Assembly (NCBI GenBank): GCA_963920765.1
Contig: OY987250.1
Span: forward strand, 2,914,001 to 2,978,000
Source of the DNA: Ulota crispa
Taxonomy: Eukaryota; Streptophyta; Bryopsida; Orthotrichales; Orthotrichaceae
Direction: 5' to 3'
DNA length: 64,000 nucleotides
The notes beneath the pieces are model-generated. The model was not told the origin of the DNA. It saw nothing but the letters and a program-made list of their open reading frames with translations, and made no database searches. Position 1 is the first letter of the stretch. Each line of letters starts with the position of its first letter. Shown here piece by piece: positions 35,701-45,758 of the stretch. Both the position numbers and the translations under genes were made by a program.

Positions 35701-38683
35701 CCAGCTGTTGCGTCACAGCGGGGGCATGCAGTGGAGGCTGTGACAGGGCAGGATTTTCCTTATAGCCAGCGGTCTGCAGGGATTTCAGCAGCACCGATGC
35801 AGCGTAGCAGTGTGCAGCCTGTGATAGGGCATAACCAGCGGCGTGGGGCGACCCAACCTAGCAGTGTGCAGACTCGTGGGCAGGTTCAAAGAAGTAATGC
35901 AGCTCCACTCAGTAGTCCAACTCCGAATGTCCGAGGTGGAGTACCTGCAGTAAGCAGAAGTCCGAGTACTGTAGCAATGGCTCCAGCGGTACCTCCGAGT
36001 GTTGGAAATATGACAAGACCTTCTGCACCAGCGACAGTAGCGCCTCTGGTTCGTGTCTGAACGTACTTGAAATGTTACTGTTGTCTCTCTGAATGCAACT
36101 GTACTAGGAAGTTGAGTCAACTTAGAGCACAGCTCTAGGTTATTGCTGTCGTTGTTGCCCCCTGGTTTTAAAATACTTTTATGTGCTACCGAGTATTTGA
36201 AAGAGTTTACCCTAGTGAGGATGTAATGATTTTAAGCATAGCGTGGACAATATTTTTGGTATCATGGATAAGAAGCTCAGTGGTTGCCTGGATGTGCAGA
36301 CTGGGAGTGTGCCTGGACCGGATGTGCTCTTAAGGGAAAAGGGGAAACTGAGTAGAGCATTGGAAACGGCAAAAATGGCTTATGAAGCAGAGGTGATGCC
36401 TTAACACTCTCATATGTGTGAATTTGACTCTTGTAAGTACTGAGCTTGTTGAAGATGATCAACTGTTAGAAATGTTGAGTTTATTTCCGCCTATTTTCTG
36501 CAGTGAGGGGATTTTGTTTTATCTTCATCAAGAATACAAATCCAGTTCTTTCTGTAACACCTGTTTGCCTGTTCACAGTCACGAAGGATAAAAGCCGAGT
36601 ATGACAGGGAGGCAGAGATTCTTCATAAGAGATATGAAACTTTGCTTATAGAGGAACATCGTTCGTTTAGCATGCGTCAGCAGCAATTACAACAAAACAT
36701 CGTGAAAGTGGAATGGAATCGACAGCTGGTAGAAGTTCTTAAGCTTCGAGACGAACTGGCCGCCCGTGCAGGTAGCGTTTGCATCCAAAAACGATCCTGC
36801 TTCTTTCAAACTTGCATTGATCTCGCCTTTTCTTCGTGTCTTGCCTTTCGAAGTTGAAATTTCTTTTGATGTCTATAGCACCTGGTCTTCGAAGTCGTTT
36901 TGCAAGATTTCAAGCGCCGGCATGATGAGTGGTTTCTATTGCAGCCGTGTTTGCAGGGCTCGCTACTCAAACCGCCGTGCAGCCACTCGGAAATCAACAA
37001 ACTCCTCAATCAATGTCAGGAAGGCTTCGAAGTACTGCCGCACCAGTGCATGTTAATATTTCACGCAGCAATGCGGGCACTGTCAACGCGGGTCCTGGTA
37101 TGGCTGGTCAATCTGCTTCTTTGCGTGTTTCTCAAGTTTTCACTTACCCAAGGCTGGGATAACTCAGTTTCGTGTTTTGTGAAACTGAAAGTTGTTATCT
37201 GCATGCCAAATATCCGTGTGTAGATTCCAATCCTGAGGATGTTTATGTCACTAATGATGAGTTTTCTTCCTTTTTGTGTGGGAGACCAGGTATTACCATG
37301 CAGCCTTTGGGGACTTCCAGCACTCCCGTGTCTATTGCTCGTTCACACCACTCTCCAAGAAATGGAATGCCCACAGCTTCACAAAATTTGCATCCACGGT
37401 CATCAATGTCGGAAGCTATGGCAGTGCATGAAGCGACCGGGAATACAGTTGGACCAGGTACATATGGGGAATTCACAATTATGCATCGATTTACTTTTTC
37501 AATGGACGCTTGTTATCAAACCAAAACCTTACTGCATTGAGATGTACTTGGTTTGGGCGCTTCTACGACTCCGTCATCAGTGCCATTAAGCACTGTAGTT
37601 CGCTAGTTTTATTTATCATAATTGTTGAGATGTCACAACTTGTAAGGCCACGGTGATGCATGAGGTTTCGTCAAAAAGTACTCAGTGAGGATTGTGTGGA
37701 CTTGGACGTGTACTCAGAGAGTGCTTGAATTTCAAAGTGTTTCTCACTCAAAGAATCACAGCCTTTAGGAAATCAGACCAATGTTGCGCATAAGGCACCA
37801 TCTCCAAGCTATTGCCACCCAGTCTTGCACCAATTGAGTCTTATTTAATTTCGACCTCTATTGCTGGAGATAATGAGTTTGAAAGTACTTTTGACCTTTA
37901 AATATTACAAAAGGTCAAGATTTGAGCTTGACCTGGGTTGCAATAGTTGTGGCAACCACAGAAGTCAAATTAGTTTCTGCCTGCTTTAGGGTTGAGATTG
38001 TGTTCTTACCGAATCTGTTTTCCTTGTGTTCTCGTGTAGGAGTCAATGCTTCTGGAATTTCTCGAGCTCAGACCGAATCCGTTGCTCCAGAAGTGAACAC
38101 GGATGCAGCTGTGTCACCTCAACCTGAATCATTGGCGCCCACGTCTCTTCCGTTTCAAGATCCAATACTGGCTATAATTCGTAACAGTATCTCCTCTGCT
38201 GAAGAAATTTCTCCAAATGCTCCAGAAACTACAGGCATAACCTCCGCTGGGGCAAGTCTACCTGACTCTCACTTACCTGAGCCAACAGTTCCTTCTACAG
38301 CCCGAGTAGAAAGTCAGGCACAACCTTCACAAGCGCTACCTCAAACAAATCCTCCTATTGCCGGAGTAGAAGGCCAGGTACAAGCTTCGCAAGCGATTCC
38401 TCAAGGAAATCCTCCTGTTGCTGGAGGAGAAAGCCAGGTACAAGCTTCACAAGCGCTACCTCAAACAAATGCTCCTGTTGCTGGAGTAGAAAGCCAGGTA
38501 CAAGCTTCGCAAGCGATTCCTCAAAGAAATCCTGGAGCAGAATCAGAGTTTGTTGTTGAAGAAATTCCAGTGCAGGTGAGTAGGCATGTTAGCACTGGAT
38601 CACAGGAACAGGTACCAGCAAATACCGTCAACCCTGCAGGTCCTCACAGTTTAATTTACTTATCTGATTCGGACGAGGATTAG
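20765..38683 (+). CDS. MOM1: MOM1-like chromatin protein with CW, PWWP-like, PHD, double chromodomain, inactive SNF2 and CMM2-like coiled coil
   Basis: Predicted nuclear silencing factor of the CHD3/MOM1 lineage, about 3383 residues. Exons: 20765-20924, 21016-21308, 21629-22070, 22364-22541, 23330-23420, 23572-23724, 23922-24062, 24189-25139, 26172-27010, 27167-27913, 28151-28592, 28719-29009, 29448-29600, 29854-30117, 30339-30491, 30657-30941, 31270-31443, 31586-32341, 32659-33045, 33322-33465, 33788-33898, 34067-34855, 35056-35949, 36237-36392, 36579-36771, 36945-37097, 37290-37457, 38040-38683. All junctions are GT-AG and keep phase. Domains by residue: CW 342-388, PWWP-like 433-520, PHD 1320-1366, chromodomains about 1438-1480 and 1522-1550, SNF2-like 1577-2110, coiled coil 2947-3062, proline/glutamine-rich tail. 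The ATPase motifs are lost. Weak points are the 25139/26172 and 35949/36237 joins; reading on gives stops at 25187 and 36060, so shorter isoforms or two adjacent genes remain possible. Confidence 0.7.
22495..23420 (+). other. CW-type zinc finger (split by one intron)
   Basis: Residues WKWVTCTKCKKTRL end one exon. The next exon continues VSADEDLKPSTWCCAKNTRN and ends CSAPQ. The pattern W..C..C...R, then W.C, then a final C, is the CW finger, which in other proteins reads histone H3 lysine-4 methylation. The three landmark groups (first W, two Cys; second W with Cys; last Cys) are all present. Confidence 0.85.
23704..24330 (+). other. PWWP-like module
   Basis: NMVWVKVDGKGFWWPGLIV spans the junction of two exons (23724 and 23922) and fits the PWWP signature, with the first Pro of the motif replaced by Phe (FWWPG). 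Two more exons follow with VRLFHP and an acidic, aromatic helix region ending EAEQYF. PWWP domains bind DNA and methylated H3K36. A CW finger next to a PWWP is known from animal ZCWPW proteins, so the pairing supports the call. Confidence 0.75.
24456..24932 (+). repeat. Three tandem 159-bp units inside exon 8 (53-residue protein repeat)
   Basis: Units at 24456-24614, 24615-24773 and 24774-24932. Units 2 and 3 are nearly identical and unit 1 differs at a few positions. Each encodes an acidic stretch with ELVFEN, EDPQCSQPQ and MEHLEEGE. The length is a multiple of three, so the frame is kept. The near identity points to recent expansion. Confidence 0.95.
27456..27647 (+). repeat. Two tandem 96-bp units inside exon 10 (32-residue repeat)
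   Basis: Units 27456-27551 and 27552-27647 encode VENNNVVGDLCLSQ and the following SDAPVGEELQI-type segment twice, with one replacement (ARSPD against RRSPD). In-frame expansion in an acidic linker ahead of the PHD finger. Confidence 0.95.
27865..28255 (+). other. PHD finger (split by one intron)
   Basis: The exon ending at 27913 gives SICDGCEVGGELM. The exon starting at 28151 gives LCDGKGCKAVYHKECLDPPL and later WYCPEC. The Cys4-His-Cys3 pattern is complete: C..C, C....C, H..C, then C..C. This is the PHD type found at the same place in CHD3/Mi-2 proteins, just ahead of the chromodomains. Confidence 0.93.
28466..29009 (+). other. Double chromodomain
   Basis: Chromodomain 1 includes VEYLVQWKSRSHAHDKWVSE. 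Chromodomain 2 includes TEWFVKWKGLGYEYCTWEP. Both keep the aromatic and W..W cage framework of CHD chromodomains, and the segment between them (DSEWAEPERVIQKR) follows the CHD spacing. They lie between the PHD finger and the SNF2 region, as in CHD3. Confidence 0.9.
29448..32020 (+). other. Degenerate SNF2/CHD helicase region
   Basis: The fold is recognisable: PELMIRLEQEQLDAYNKL, then ILVVVPKSLIQIWEHEL, WEVLIIDESRSHR, SCNHPFLADL, GKMRLLHLMMPILKAAGWRV and LIYDSDWNPENDMRAL. The catalytic parts are not. The Walker A site reads IVYGASQEKIV instead of G.GKT. Motif II is DESR rather than DEAH/DEGH. The arginine-finger motif HRIGQ is replaced by HKIHNEGEAG. MOM1 of flowering plants has likewise lost a working ATPase. 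The protein probably acts as a scaffold. Confidence 0.88.
36237..36771 (+). other. CMM2-like coiled-coil exons
   Basis: Two exons (36237-36392 and 36579-36771) encode LREKGKLSRALETAKMAYEA and then SRRIKAEYDREAEILHKRYE followed by about 40 more charged helical residues. The heptad/hendecad-like charged helix at this position, behind the helicase region and near the C-terminus, resembles the CMM2 dimerisation module of MOM1. The resemblance is from memory of the family, not a search. The acceptor at 36236 is inferred from phase. Confidence 0.55.
38300..38539 (+). repeat. 60-bp tandem repeat in the last exon (20-residue unit, four copies)
   Basis: Units start at 38300, 38360, 38420 and 38480. 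The consensus residues are AGVESQVQASQAIPQ.NPPV. They form part of the Pro/Gln-rich tail, which ends in IYLSDSDED. Confidence 0.93.
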
Positions 38684-39406
38684 TGGCGAAACCAGATGAA
38701 GAGGGGCTTAAGAGTCAAGTCCAAGACAAATCCTTTTCAGAAATGGCACATGAGTTGAGCTGGTGAAGCACCTCGCAAGACACGTTAGGGTCTGGGGTTG
38801 CATTTCTGGACTGAAGGCACTGATCTGCACAACAATTTTGCTCAGGTGAGAGGCTGCTGTTGTTGAATTGGTCCAGAACCTGGTACAAAATTTTCTGTTG
38901 TATATCAAATATCTGCAGCAAGTCAGCCGAGGTTTTTGATAATTGTGTGTTCGCAAGTGGTGCATAGAGCCCTGTTTTTTTTTTTCTATTACAGGGCCGG
39001 ACCTGGAACTCCTTCAGAGGCCTTTTGCCAGTGTATAGTAACAGAAATTGATGGCCTGTCTGGAACATTGTGGTTCAGTTTTGACAAAAGGACATTTTGT
39101 ATCATAGCGGTGAGTCTCATTGGTATAGGATCACTCTTGTGGTAACCTCGTGATTGGTTCCGGATCCAGCAAGGGTGTGACTGGCTTTGTGTAATCTTAT
39201 ATAAATCGTGGAAGACTTGGGTTTAATTTCTGTGTAGCTTGTGATTAGATTTGTGACTGTTGTTAGGCGTGACTCTCACCCCAGTTTTGTTATTTGTAAA
39301 AAGAGAGGCACCTTCGGGTTCTATTAGTTTTCACAATTATGGTCCATTTTCTGTTGGATGATATGAGATTTGGTGGTATGAGTGATGTTACCAAAGTGTT
39401 TTCAAT
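38684..39406 (+). other. 3' flank of the MOM1-like gene
   Basis: Probably 3' UTR and downstream DNA. An acceptor-like T-run ending in TTACAG lies at about 38981-38995, so a 3' UTR intron is possible. Short open frames on both strands carry no domain. Confidence 0.4.
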
Positions 39407-39580
39407 AGGGGGTTTCATATATCTCAAAAAAATGGTGAACAAATAGTCGTGAACTAGTTTTGGTTCACTGGTGAATACGCTATGACGACCTCCGGGAGGT
39501 CGTCATGGCTCATTCACGTTTTTCACAAATCTTATTCACGTGAACGATTTTGGTGCATAATGCCATAATTGAAACCCCCT
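39407..39580. mobile_element. MITE with AGGGGGTTTCA termini
   Basis: 174 bp. AGGGGGTTTCATAT at the left pairs with ATAATTGAAACCCCCT at the right. If the outer A/T bases are the TA target site, this is a Tc1/mariner-type MITE. The centre holds the hairpin ATGACGACCTCCGGGAGGTCGTCAT (about 39482-39506). The element at 56098-56427 has similar ends. Confidence 0.65.
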
Positions 39581-41600
39581 AATCCAAAGGTGTACATAGA
39601 TGGTACTTTATTTAGTTCCAAGCAGGTTGTGCATGTACTCCAAATCTACCTTTATTATTATATCTTAGCTCAATTATAGTATTCTTTGTGACACCATTTC
39701 TAAACTCGAAGTGCAAATAGACTTTATAGCAAGTACTCACACTAGCGATTGGAGAAAATTTTGTAAAATCTCATTGGTTGAAATATCAGTTTTGTCCATT
39801 GAATTGTTCACACTTATGGTTTGTCCTCCAACTTGTCATGTCACCAACCAATATAGCCATCTTAGTGGATCTGAGCAGACAAGATAGTGAAGTTTTGGGG
39901 CATGCTATGAGGGTGACTCCAAACTTGTCCAATACTATAGGTTCATAGCATCATAGCAGATCCGGCATAATTAAAAAATTAGTAGCTGTGCGTTAACTAA
40001 TGCTGTAGCTAATTCCAAAAGGCAAGGACCATTCCAGGAGGACTCCAAACTTTGCGCTTAGTTACTTTTGAAAAAGTTGAAGTTTTTTTAGGAAGAGGCT
40101 TGATTTATCACAAACTTTGCATCAAGCGCAGCTCATTCTGGGAGATGGAAGCCGCTTCAAGAGGGCTTCTTCTACTACATGATTGCTATGTGGCCTGAAC
40201 AAAAAACCTCAGTACTATAGTACAATATCTCAGAAGCTTTTTAACTTAATCCCCCCACACATGCACTAGATGTTAATCATGTTATAACTAGGTCCACACA
40301 GATAGAAAGAAATCTGAAAAATTAACAACATTAAGCTATTAAACACTAGTAGCTATCTTCAAGTTACCACTACAAAGGATTTCATTGCTAGAACCCTCAA
40401 GGCTTAGCAAAACCACCCGAGCAAGCTTGCAAAAGATTAAAGGTACTTGTTGTATTCACCGTAGCATGCATCCTCCACCACTTCAATATTCTCAAACACC
40501 AATAACACCATCAAGGTGATAAGAAAATTGCTAGATTCACCCTTGCGCAAGATATCAGGTTACTCCTCTACATCCAACAAAATTTTTGTGCTGAGCTCCT
40601 TTTTTTGCACAAGTTGCCAAGCTCCCTCTTCAGCGCTGACCTCCTGCTACGCGTTGAGAATCTTGCGCCAAGCTCTCACTTCCAGCTCATTCTTGTGCCA
40701 TGAATAACCTCCTCCTTGTCATTAGCAAATTCTTCCAAGTCATACTTCCACATAGCACTGATGGGATTCTAATCTAAACCTTCTTTCACACCAACCATTG
40801 AAATAATTATGTGGAGATAAGCTTACTGTACAATACACTAAGCTAGAACCACAAAATTACCATTGAAAAGATCGTCTCTATAAGAACTCTAGCTGTGCAG
40901 ATATATCATTCTTATGGAACTCGTTCTTCACAACCTCATGTCAAAGCACAATAAAACTTTGACAATGTGTACAAAAGTCAACCTACCTTGTATATGTAGA
41001 ATGCAAAGGAGTTGAGTTGGTATGCATTGATCTTGGTCTGGAGCAAAGAGAAAGTCGTTTGATGACTTTGTAGTGTGTAGAGAAGGTGCAATGTTGATTT
41101 AAAAGGAGTTTTGACGTGTAGCATGATTCTTGATCTAGTGGAAAGAATTTTGACATTTGCAACAATGAGCTTGAATGTGTGCAGTAGAGGAGCTTTGATT
41201 TTTGCAGGAAGGTCCTGATCTGATGAAAAGAACTATCGTGTGTGCAGTACAGGAGCTTCAATGTCTGCAGCCGGAGAGTTTTGACACCTACACTAGCATT
41301 GCTTTTACATTCATAGCAATAGAGCTTTACACACGATATTAATTAAAAGGGGGAAAACATGTGTACCATTTTGTATTTCACCTTAATCCAAAATAGCCAC
41401 CTTAAATCAAATTTGAAGGTATCAGATTCAGTCTCAGCCACTAAGATTTTTTCCCTCTCAAATTCCTCCTCTTAGGTGAGGCCACGTGTACCAAAAAAAA
41501 CTTTGGAGCTCGGATTCAAGTGACCACCCTAATTCTTCAAAAGTCCCACTTTGTAAGCTTTTTCCCCTTTTAATGAATATTGTGTTTTTGTTGTCTGCAG
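39581..41600. other. Intergenic, no gene supported
   Basis: Non-coding AT-rich sequence. Between about 41170 and 41275 a diverged direct repeat of roughly 75 bp (GTGTGCAGTA.AGGAGCTT) is seen. I recognise no protein. Confidence 0.5.
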
Positions 41601-42169
41601 CAATGGTCCTCATCTAGAGCAAGAAACTTTGAGAAGGTACCCAATAGGTCATTTCAAAACTTTTCTTATTTTTGCATATGAAGGGTAGAGTACAATAGTT
41701 CTATCATTTTTTCTCAATAAGTAACAATTTCTTGAGCATGTATAAGCGTTTTTGATCCTAACATGTGGTTGAAAGACAGATTTGATGAGTGCTGGTAAGC
41801 CAAGTAAAAACATTGTAATGATTGCTACAAAAAAGGATCCACATGTGCTGGAGAGTGGAGACGTGAGCAAACGTACTTGCAACCAATTTCAACATTTAAA
41901 ACAGTAAGTTTCAATACCCTTTTTAAGTCCATGATGTTGCTATAGCTTTCTAATCAGTGCAAAGTTCTGATCTATGGGTATTTCAACAAATTGATCGTTT
42001 TATTTGACTTGCAAATCTCACTTTTGTTTTGTTGCAGGTTTGTTTTTTACTATTGTTCTAGCCAATGCTTGTAAATCAAAAACACTTTTTGCTTCTCTTG
42101 ATTTTGAGCACAGCAGAGCAACTCAACACAAGTTTTGCTCCATAGCATCTTTGATTGAGTCATTTGGAT

Positions 42170-43823
42170 CTAAAATACAATTGTCACATGTTTTTCAGGT
42201 TCTAGTATGCTTGAAACTGTTGCATTAGCTGCTGATGAAAAAAGTGGTATTGTCATGTTGTCTTTCATTGCTTGAACTTGAAAGTCTTTGTCAAATGCAT
42301 CCAGTAGGCCTGCTTGCTTCCAACCTTTCAATATCATATCTTTTTTTTCAAAAACATTAAACCATGCCTTGTGGAGCCAACCACATAATAGTGGTTTGAT
42401 AGTTGACATCTTGAAGTCTAATGTTACTTCTTCACCACTCTCTAGTTATTTAGTGATATTGGCCATAGTTTGTGCATTGAATTGTAGCATAAAAGCATGT
42501 TTTAAAGGTCTTTGAATGATGATATCTACTGGCTGTAAAACACTTGTACAATTTGCTAGAATGAATAAGACCAAAATCTCAAGATGTTTTTTTTAATCCA
42601 AGACAAGAACTCCTCGGATTTGTGTATTGACCAACAATCTATCAACCATATAAGTGGTTGATTTTCTAGCAACCCCAACTCTTTAGCTTTTGCAACTCTG
42701 TAAACTTGCAAAACATTTTCTACAAAATCTTTGCAAGTTTGTAGAGTTAACCAATGATTACTGCTAGTTATCAAGTCCCATCCAAGGCCTTGGCAAAGCC
42801 ACCGACCTTCATTGAGAAGTGATAAAGATCAAAATGTAGTGCCAGTAAAAAACAACTTGCAAAGGAGGATACCTTCTGCTAAAGATGAAACAACAGCAAT
42901 AATTTGTCTCTTATCTTCTTTTCCATGTACAATAACTTGTTTAGATCCTTTCTTTTCCCATGTCATTGATCCTCCAGTTGGAACCAAATGAATCCCTGTT
43001 TGATCTGAATTTTATCACAAGTGAAGAAGGAATATCATGTAGTTTAGATAAATAAGCAACTCTTTGTACCATCTTCTTGCCTTGATCTTCCCAATATTTA
43101 GGCAACTTTCCTGCAGCTAAAATAGATGCTCAATAGCTCCAATTCAAATGCTTTTAAATGAAACTTCTTGTCCACTGGATAGAAACCTTGAATCCGGTTT
43201 TGGAACTAGAATCAAATAGGTGTGGAATCCTCTTTTGAATGATAGTTTTGATCAAAGGCTATATGGTAGTCCCATAGAGTGGTTGACCAACTTCACGTTG
43301 TTTCTTCAATATGGTAACAATCTCATTTCCACCTCAGGATACTTAGAGAGAATTGGTGTATGTTGACAAGTTTTGTAAAGCTTGTTTTATTTTGCATACA
43401 ATTCTTGTATTTCTCTCTAAGCATTCCAATAGATGTAAACCACCCATAGAGTGTACTCCTTCTCAATCCGTCATAAACACTTCTAATTTCTCTAGGCTTT
43501 TTATAAACAGCGTGTAAGTAAAGGAAAGCAGCATTGTAATTTCAATGTCTCCCTATAGCAGCATAAATAGGTCGCCAAAGAGAAGGACAAAACCAGTTGG
43601 TATAAGAGCCTCTAACCTTTGTTGTCTTCATTGGTTTCTCCAACTTGGGCTTGAGCAACTGTAGAATAACTTCATTTCTTGGACGTCCAACCCTCCTCTT
43701 GAATGTTGGTTCCTTTGGTACTACTTGTTTCTTCACCACTTTAGCATTCAGCACCTCCAAATCATGACAAATGGAAACAAATCTCTCATCTTTGCTGACA
43801 GAATTAAACATGTTACTAATCAT
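42170..43823 (-). pseudogene. Decayed pogo/CENP-B-like (DDE_1) transposase
   Basis: Read on the - strand from 43823 to 42170, with several frameshifts and stops. In order: RRVGRPRNEVILQLLKPKL near 43680; broken fragments around 43200-43550, including VDKKFHLKAFELEL; then near 42870-43010 SDQTGIHLVPTGGSMTWE and KGSKQVIVHGKEDKR followed by VVSSLAEGILLCKLFFTGT; after a stop, WLIDCWSIHKSEEFLSWI near 42600-42650; and finally GWLHKAWFNVFEKKDMILKG at 42330-42390. The first two catalytic aspartates (SDQTG and LIDCW) are visible. The family is the DDE_1 clade of TcMar-Pogo elements. It is inactive. Terminal repeats were not found. Confidence 0.8.
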
Positions 43824-44229
43824 TTGCTACTTTTTGGCCATTTCACAACTTTGTACCTCACTGCTCATACAACAATCACTTAAAGCTTCTATCATTCAAA
43901 AACTAACATCAACAAAGATAAAGGAGTACAATATTGTGAATGTATACTGTAATATGGCAGTAACATCCACCTCACAAACTGCTGAAATCTTAGGGTTATT
44001 TTAGGGCTAGCTGACATGGATGATTTTGAAAAAAATAATCTTCCCATATCCTACCAGAAAAAGTAGTTGACTGCCGAATATTAGTAAATTTTTTTTTGAA
44101 AGAGTCGAAGCATTGTTTAATTAAAAATAGTAATGTCAAATGATTTTTTCTCAATAATTATTAAATTTGGCAATGAATTGCCGTATCTGCTAAGAACCTA
44201 CAGTATTCATACAACCATTCAATATTTCT

Positions 44230-45740
44230 CATTTAACCCCTAAATGCCCAATGGTGGTTTCTACATTTCAAAAGAATTTTGAAGTTTTTGAATTGTCCTT
44301 GTAAGATCATTTTTGAACATCAATTCAAAATTGTAACCATTGAATCTTGAACTTCAGGGCTTCTAGATGTCGCTACCCAAACATAATCCAAAATGGCCAT
44401 GCGGATTTTAAGATATTTGTGATTAAATGATGATGAGTATGGAATTTTTTGCTTTTTTTGGAGCTCCCCAAAACTACTTATGCAAATTGGCAACTTTTGG
44501 ATACATACTTGGGAAACAACCACTAAGGATGCTTTATTGTTTATTGTTGTTACTTGGAAACTAATGGCCCCCTTCCAAATCCATGACCACATTTTCACAA
44601 ATGAGCCTACAATGAAATTGTCAAAGCGCAATCACCTAATACAAAGAAACTTTTTAGCTTTCAATTATTGACCAAAAATCATTACAAATAAAAGAAAATT
44701 CAACCGCCTAGTGCAAAGAAACTTTTTAGCATTCAATTATTGACCAAAAATCATTATGAATGAAAGAAAATTCAATAGTGAAGAATTCTAATTTTTATAA
44801 CAAAGACACTCCAAGTGAAATTAGTCCAAAAGCACTTATAGATTTTGTTAGATGTCAAAATTTCAGTAAAAGGGCCCTTATTTCCCAAGGGCGTGCCCAA
44901 GGGAAATCTTCACCTTTTTCTTAGCTTGATGCCCATCTTTTCAATGTGGCAATTTGTCATAGGCTCTATGACACTATTCACAACACTATTCATGACACTA
45001 GTCATGACACAAAATATATGCTTGCAATTAATCTTCCACCAAAAACAATTGAAATATGATATGGAGGAAATCAAATTTGAACAGTGAAAGTAACTAGTGC
45101 GCAACTTTTCCAAAAAAAGAAACCTCAAATTAATAAAATCTGTACCTCCAACATGGTTTCAAAGTTTCCTGAGAATTTTTTAACACCAAAATGCGGTGCC
45201 TTGGACTGACCATACAGGAGCAATTGAAATCCTTGTAGAAAATTGCTTTCGGAGGTTACCATCCACCAAAAATATTTCCCAAAATAGAGACTGAAATTAT
45301 CAAATCCTATTTCCAAAAGCCTCTTTATAAGGGAAAACAAAGTATTTCAGGTAAAATGCCAAGTGTATCGAACTCAATACTTAGAAAAAAACCTTCATTA
45401 TTTTGTCTCAGATACAGTGAAATTGCTGTTCACCTACAGTGCATCAGATCACCATACAAGAGGAATTCTCTGCTAAGGTTTACAATGTCTACATAAGCCC
45501 ACTATAACAGTGGAAGATCACACCACTTCTGTTTGCATCTCTCAAATTTAGTTCTTTGGCTCGCTACAAACGAAGGTGATGTAGACTATGTCAGTGTTAT
45601 ACTAGTATATTGTACTCTGGATGGGGAACTAGCACTAGAACAGGGACCAGTAGCAAGTACTAAAAGGAGAGTAGGTATGCTAACGATCTTGCAGAAGAAC
45701 TTAATTAGTGCACACGTGGCCTAATCAGCTAAGTAGTAAT
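44230..45740. other. Intergenic, fragment of a TTAA-type element and tandem repeats
   Basis: TTTAACCCCTAAATGCCCAA at 44234 looks like the left end of a TTAA-type element, but no matching right end is visible. A direct duplication of about 74 bp occurs at 44629-44778 (AAGAAACTTTTTAGC.TTCAATTATTGACC). No gene is supported up to the end of the TBC gene. Confidence 0.5.
44629..44778. repeat. 74-bp tandem duplication
   Basis: Two copies that share CAAAGAAACTTTTTAGC, CAATTATTGACCAAAAATCA and GAAAGAAAATTCAA. Confidence 0.8.
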
Positions 45741-45758
45741 GTAAACAGAATAGCAACT

